Positions 59,723-64,000 of a stretch of DNA of 64,000 nt are shown one piece after another; positions within the stretch are counted from its first letter, which is position 1, and each line of letters begins with the position of its first letter. This DNA is from Daedaleopsis sinensis. Taxonomy: Eukaryota > Basidiomycota > Agaricomycetes > Polyporales > Polyporaceae. A model generated the notes under the pieces. It worked only from the letters and a program-made list of their open reading frames with translations. It had not been told where the DNA came from and made no database searches. The translations under genes were made by a program, and so were the position numbers. The DNA is taken from contig CM066305.1 in NCBI GenBank assembly GCA_033807695.1, forward strand, positions 1,178,001-1,242,000, in the 5' to 3' direction.

Positions 59723-60365
59723 TGTACTATGCCGTTCAAACTGCACATTTAATTCTTATTAATCCCACACGGCCCACGGGGCGCTTACCTCCGGGCGCTT
59801 CATCAGAGAACTAATGAAGTCAGAAGCGCCTGCCCAACATTTTGTCTAGAACGGAATGTTTTCCATATGTTCGGCCGATACTGGCTCTTATTTATGCATG
59901 GAAGGTTGCTTTATGGCTACTTTGGGTGCCTGAACATTGCTGGGCTGCAGTAGAATGCTAGACACACCGTATTAGGCATCTTCTTCGAGCATAAACATCC
60001 GTAATAGCAGTACTGTTGAAGTTCTAACGTATTAGTAAAGCCGGAGTACTATAGCATACTCTAAGAGTGTTTTTGGGACAATTTGTGCTCTTCTGACATG
60101 GATAAGAAGAAGCAGAACATATTCCGAACGTCTGCTTTCGGACTAGCGCTGGATGGCTGGTAGGCGCTTACAGTCTCTTACCAAAAATAGTTCCAGCGCT
60201 TACTGAGTTTGCTGGTGTAAGCCCCTTAAGCGCCCCGTGGGGTAAATTGTACTTTCCGTGTGGGATTAAAATTGGCCGTGTGGGATTATACTTTTGCGTG
60301 TGGGATTGAACTTATCCGTGTGGGTTAGGTAAAATTAAATGTGCAGTTTGAACGGCATAATGTAC
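59723..60365. mobile_element. Non-autonomous DNA transposon (MITE-like), 631 bp with 6-bp target duplication
   Basis: Terminal inverted repeats of about 27 bp bound 59729-60359: the left starts tatgccgttcaaactgcaca and the right ends with its reverse complement. The hexamer atgtac lies directly outside both ends (59723-59728 and 60360-60365), a plausible target-site duplication. Just inside are subterminal inverted repeats (left cacggggcgctta; right taagcgccccgtg). Near the right end a 20-bp motif starting cgtgtggga(tt) is repeated four times in tandem (about 60257-60325). No transposase frame is present. A 6-bp duplication fits no single superfamily with certainty, so the class is left open. 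Confidence 0.85.
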
Positions 60366-61040
60366 ATATCAGGCCACCGGCAACCGGACACGCAGTCGGC
60401 ACAGGTCGGCACCCGGTAATCTCTCATGGATCTATGATCGAACCTTCCGATAGAACGCCGTTCAATCTACCCCGCATTGGCGCTTCAGCGCTTCAGCTTC
60501 AGTACGTCTAACGGTGATGATTCAGACTAGAAACATTTTCGAACGACGAGTCCCGGATCCAGTGGAACACGCACGAAGCAATATTATCGTGTGCATTAAT
60601 GTCCCAACTCTACCATCGTGCTACTGACGTTCTCTGTAAGTATGCGTTTCCGTATTCCGCTCGCGACACCGATATCGCACATCCGCCCCTTGCAACTTGA
60701 ATTCACGCTGAGGGTCCGTCATGCATGTCATTACTTGATACGTCACTGTACAGTCGTCACTCGTGCATCGAATCCTCCGCGAGCTCGCTGTGCCTCCAAG
60801 AACACCCCGAAGCCGATGTGGACCGATTCCTGACCCGCACCGATCAGGCGGCGGGCCCTCGGGAGGCGCGGGAAAGACGCGATCACAGGGCACATGAGCG
60901 TGTCGGCCTTCTCGTGACCCCCTCGACTGGCGGCCTTCCGCCCGGCTCCCCCACGCTATAAATGCTAATTACCAGGAGAGCTCGACGCATTCCACACCCC
61001 TCTCTCATCTAGCACCTCCTCTCATTGTCCGTCGTCCGCC
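60366..61040. other. Intergenic region right of the mobile element
   Basis: No gene supported; a short direct repeat (gcgcttcag twice) occurs at about 60480-60496. The right end is the transhydrogenase promoter with a TATA box. Confidence 0.4.
60957..60963 (+). promoter_or_regulatory. TATA box of the transhydrogenase gene
   Basis: The motif tataaat lies 78-84 nt upstream of the ATG at 61041. Spacing suits a fungal core promoter with a short leader. Motif and spacing only. Confidence 0.55.
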
Positions 61041-63158
61041 ATGTCGTCCGGTGCAGCTTCGAGGAATGTCATTCGACGCCTTATCAATGCCGCTCAGCAC
61101 ACCGCCTGCCCGTGCCATGGCTGTCGGACAGGAGGTGCGCACAACCCTCTCCATGCCCTCCAGCAGATGAGGAAGTATGCGACCCCTGTGGAGTCGCTCC
61201 CGGTCGAGAAGGAGTATGCATTCGAGGTTCGTCCCATGAACGTTCAGGCCAACGCGTGTGTGATTCAAGGGTCGTGTTCAGGTGGCTGCTGCCAACCTGC
61301 GTTTCGGTGAGGGTGTCACTCGCGAGGTCGGAATGGACTTCAAGAACATGAACGCGCGCAAGGTCGGCCTTTCGGACTTGAGATAGAAGAGCGTTGTGTG
61401 AGATGCTCACTAATGCACCTAGGTCGCTGTGTTTACCGACCCCAACGTCGCGAAGCTTCCAGCGGCTAAGATGGTACGTTACTGCCTCTCATGACGAACG
61501 GTATGAACTCACCGAGTCCTCCAGGCCATCGCTTCACTGGAGGCGCAGCAGGACCTTCCCTTCGAGGTATATGACCGCGTGGTTGCAGAGCCCACCGAAG
61601 CCAGCTGGCGAGACGCGATCGCGTGGGCTAGGCACCACGACTGCAGCCATTTCCTGGCGTAAGTCCGAACGCCGTTCACTTTCCGTGCCCTTCCCGGTTC
61701 TGACTGCTTCACCGCAGTGTGGGAGGAGGAAGTGTGATGGATACGGCGAAGGCAGCAAATCTGTAAGCTGGTTCAGTCCATGGTGCTCACATGAAGTCAC
61801 GGCCCACGTCATGCAGGTTCACTGTTTACAAGGATGCGGACTTGTTTGACTTCATCAACGCGCCTGTCGGCAAGGGCTTACCTGTAAAGGAGAAGCTTAG
61901 GCCGCTCATCGCAGGTTTGTCCGATCTCCTTAATCCAAACGCTGCCGATTAATTCTATGGCTCAGTACCGACCACCGCTGGTACCGGCTCGGAGACCACT
62001 GGTACTGCCATCCTTGACATCACCTCGATGTCGTTCAAGACCGGTATTGCCAACCGCGCGCTGAAGCCCATGCTCGGCATTGTCGACACCCTCAACACTC
62101 GGACATGTTCCCGAGGTCGGTCACCGTTTCCGACGATTCATCTTCGAACCACAGCCTCATAGCATGACCTGCAGAACTACACATTAGCTCCGGTCTTGAT
62201 GTGTTGTTCCACAGTCTGGAGAGCTATACGGCTATTCCGTAGGTTCTCTCTTTTGATTTAGGTATCGTATCTGATCGCCACTAGGTACAATGAGCGTACG
62301 CCTCGTCCCAGCAACCCTATCCTGCGTCCCGCCTACCAAGGCAGCAACCCTGTTGCGGACATATTCTCGATGTGGGCGCTGCACACAACTGTCAAACATC
62401 TGCCTCGCGTTGCAAAGAACCCCGATGATTATGAATCGCTCTCCCAGATGATGTACGTGTTTCCATCTTCAAATACCACTAGCCGCTAAGTGCAGTCGCC
62501 GTCGTTTCAGGTTGGCCGCCTCGTTTGCCGGCATAGGGTTTGGCAACGCAGGTGTCCATCTCTGCCATGGAATTAGCTATCCTGTGCGTCGCGGTCGTCT
62601 GCTGGTGCAACGTCTGTCTGACCACGCATGTACCAGATTTCCGGTTTGAACAAGAAGGGACCCAAGTACCAGTATCCCGGCTACAATGTTGACCACCCCA
62701 TCATCCCCCATGGCGTCACGTAAGCCCCGTCCTCTCACTGACAGTCCCTATCACATCGCTCGGCGTTCTGTGCTCATTACCGCCTTCCTCCTCCGCACAG
62801 CGTCGCCCTGCCCGCGCCCGCCGTATTCCAGTTCACCGCGCCGTCCTCGCCGGACCGCCACCGGGAGGCCCTCGCAGTCTTCCGCGGGGTGACCGCCACC
62901 GACCCCTCGATCACCGCGATCCCGGACAACGCCATCGGCGCGCACCTCTTCGAGGCCATCGCGCGGTTCCTCGACGGGCTGGGCGTCCCGCGCGGCCTGA
63001 AGGCCGTCGGGTACAAAAACGATGATATCGCTGCCCTCGTTGAGGGCACCATCCCGCAGAGGCGTGTGCTGGACCTTGCGCCGGGCATCGGAGACATCGC
63101 GGGCGAGGACGGGAGGGAGCATCTGACGAAGATCATCGAGAACTCGATGGAGTACTGA
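61041..63158 (+). CDS. Hydroxyacid-oxoacid transhydrogenase, mitochondrial (iron-containing ADH family)
   Basis: Oxidises 4-hydroxybutyrate to succinic semialdehyde while reducing 2-oxoglutarate. About twelve exons; the first three are 61041-61226, 61282-61362 and 61423-61473. The N-terminus is Arg/Ala-rich with few acids, as for mitochondrial import. Conserved text in order: [69 protein letters not shown] (cofactor-binding GGGS), [56 protein letters not shown] and [12 protein letters not shown]. The His residues in the HSLES, HLCHG and PHG blocks are the iron ligands. This is the ADHFE1-type branch rather than a bacterial alcohol dehydrogenase. The protein ends IIENSMEY. All key motifs are intact. 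Confidence 0.9.
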
Positions 63159-63348
63159 ATGCTGCCTACTGACTACACAGGCTTTGCTAAGCCCATTCTT
63201 GTATACTAGCATGCTACTGCTGTCATGTACATACTACGGAATCGGTAGTGGATCTCAGAACAGATTTAGGTTTGAGAACGAAAAGATCGCAATCTGCCGT
63301 GGCGTCACGTCGGACGCGCCCGCGCTCAGATAACCTCAACTGGCATCC

Positions 63349-64000
63349 ATGACGTCCTCAACGTCCGGGCAGACAGGCGGGCGGCGCAAGTCGCTCTTCC
63401 GCCCGTGCATCGACCTGCACAACGGCGAGGTGAAGCAGATCGTCGGCGGCACGCTCAGCGAGGACCCGAGCGTCCTCAAAACAAACTTTGTAGCGAGGTA
63501 CGCCCGAGCCCGGCACTGTCGCTCTGCATTTGCGCAGGATCGCACACTCGGCTGCCTCTGACAAGTCCCTGCACTGCTGCAGCCACCCCTCGGCGTACTT
63601 CGCCGGGCTGTACAGGACGCACGGGCTCGAGGGCGGGCACGTCATCAAGCTGGGCCCGGGGAACGACCGTGCGGCCCAGGACGCGCTCGCTGCCTGGCCA
63701 GGTGCGCGTTGCCTTCTATTTTTTTTTTCGGTTGCAGGTCGCTGACGGTGTATCATACAGGGCATCTACAGATCGGCGGCGGGATCACCTCCGACAACGC
63801 GCGCGAGTGGCTCGAGGCGGGCGCGAGTAAGGTCCTGCACGTTCTTTCCGCCCGGACTACGAATCCGACTGCTTGGCTACTGGGACTAGGACTCGAACTC
63901 GGATTCGGATTCGGATTCGGTCTGCTCCTCGTAGCCCACCGTGGAGGTTGCTGACGCGACGGACGCTGTGTTTAGGTCATCGTGACGTCGTACCTGTTTC
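63349..64000 (+). CDS. HIS6: HIS6: phosphoribosylformimino-AICAR ribotide isomerase (3' end outside window)
   Basis: Fourth-step enzyme of histidine biosynthesis, a TIM barrel that isomerises ProFAR to PRFAR. Exons 63349-63497, 63583-63701, 63761-63831 and 63976 to beyond the window. The start [10 protein letters not shown] runs into [17 protein letters not shown] with the catalytic Asp of the first strand; then [33 protein letters not shown] with the second-half phosphate-binding glycines, and VIVTSYLF at the edge. The [10 protein letters not shown] block is typical of fungal HIS6. The third intron contains a ggattc/ggattcgg simple repeat (about 63894-63920). The gene is cut by the window end with about half of the expected 260 residues visible. 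Confidence 0.92.

Overview
The window is nuclear DNA from a filamentous basidiomycete, most likely an Agaricomycete of polypore type. Nearly all genes are cut by many GT-AG introns of about 50-60 nt, third codon positions are GC-rich (so long false antisense ORFs abound), and genes lie 0.2-1.5 kb apart on both strands. A 38-residue prenylated pheromone precursor with a C-terminal CIVA box is specific to basidiomycetes. I recognise no virus, plasmid or bacterial operon.

Left third (1-24 kb): a 5'-incomplete bHLH transcription factor; the TFIIF large subunit; a secreted, apparently GPI-anchored chitin deacetylase; a small orphan gene; a gene-poor stretch (9.7-13 kb) holding the pheromone precursor; a GCK-type Ste20 kinase; ribosomal protein uL29; an orphan ORF; a PsiD-like member of the phosphatidylserine decarboxylase family; and a tandem pair of membrane-anchored coiled-coil paralogues.

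Middle (24-44.5 kb): a CcmS-related-domain protein diverging from a long STB6-like protein, a CCDC47 homologue diverging from a small conserved orphan, a PXB/PX/DUF3818 lipid-binding protein, an NDR-family kinase (Cbk1/Orb6/COT1 type), a disordered Pro/Ser-rich protein, and a mitochondrial pyruvate/branched-chain dehydrogenase kinase with very small exons.

Right third (44.6-64 kb): an importin-11/Kap120 karyopherin diverging from SLX4 across a promoter with three clustered ACGCGT boxes; folylpolyglutamate synthase (with a possible mitochondrial/cytosolic dual start) diverging from a mitochondrial PPR protein; a membrane-anchored aspartic protease; a 631-bp terminal-inverted-repeat element beside a P-loop gene relic; a hydroxyacid-oxoacid transhydrogenase; and the 5' part of the histidine biosynthesis isomerase HIS6.

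Most genes are unrelated housekeeping genes. Links that can be argued are the two kinases of the RAM/MOR morphogenesis network (GCK at 13-15 kb, NDR at 38-40 kb), the pheromone precursor as a mating-signalling component without a receptor in view, and two mitochondrial enzymes plus a mitochondrial PPR protein. Exon joins were derived by hand from splice signals and reading frame. Those of the importin, folylpolyglutamate synthase, aspartic protease and transhydrogenase are given only as spans.
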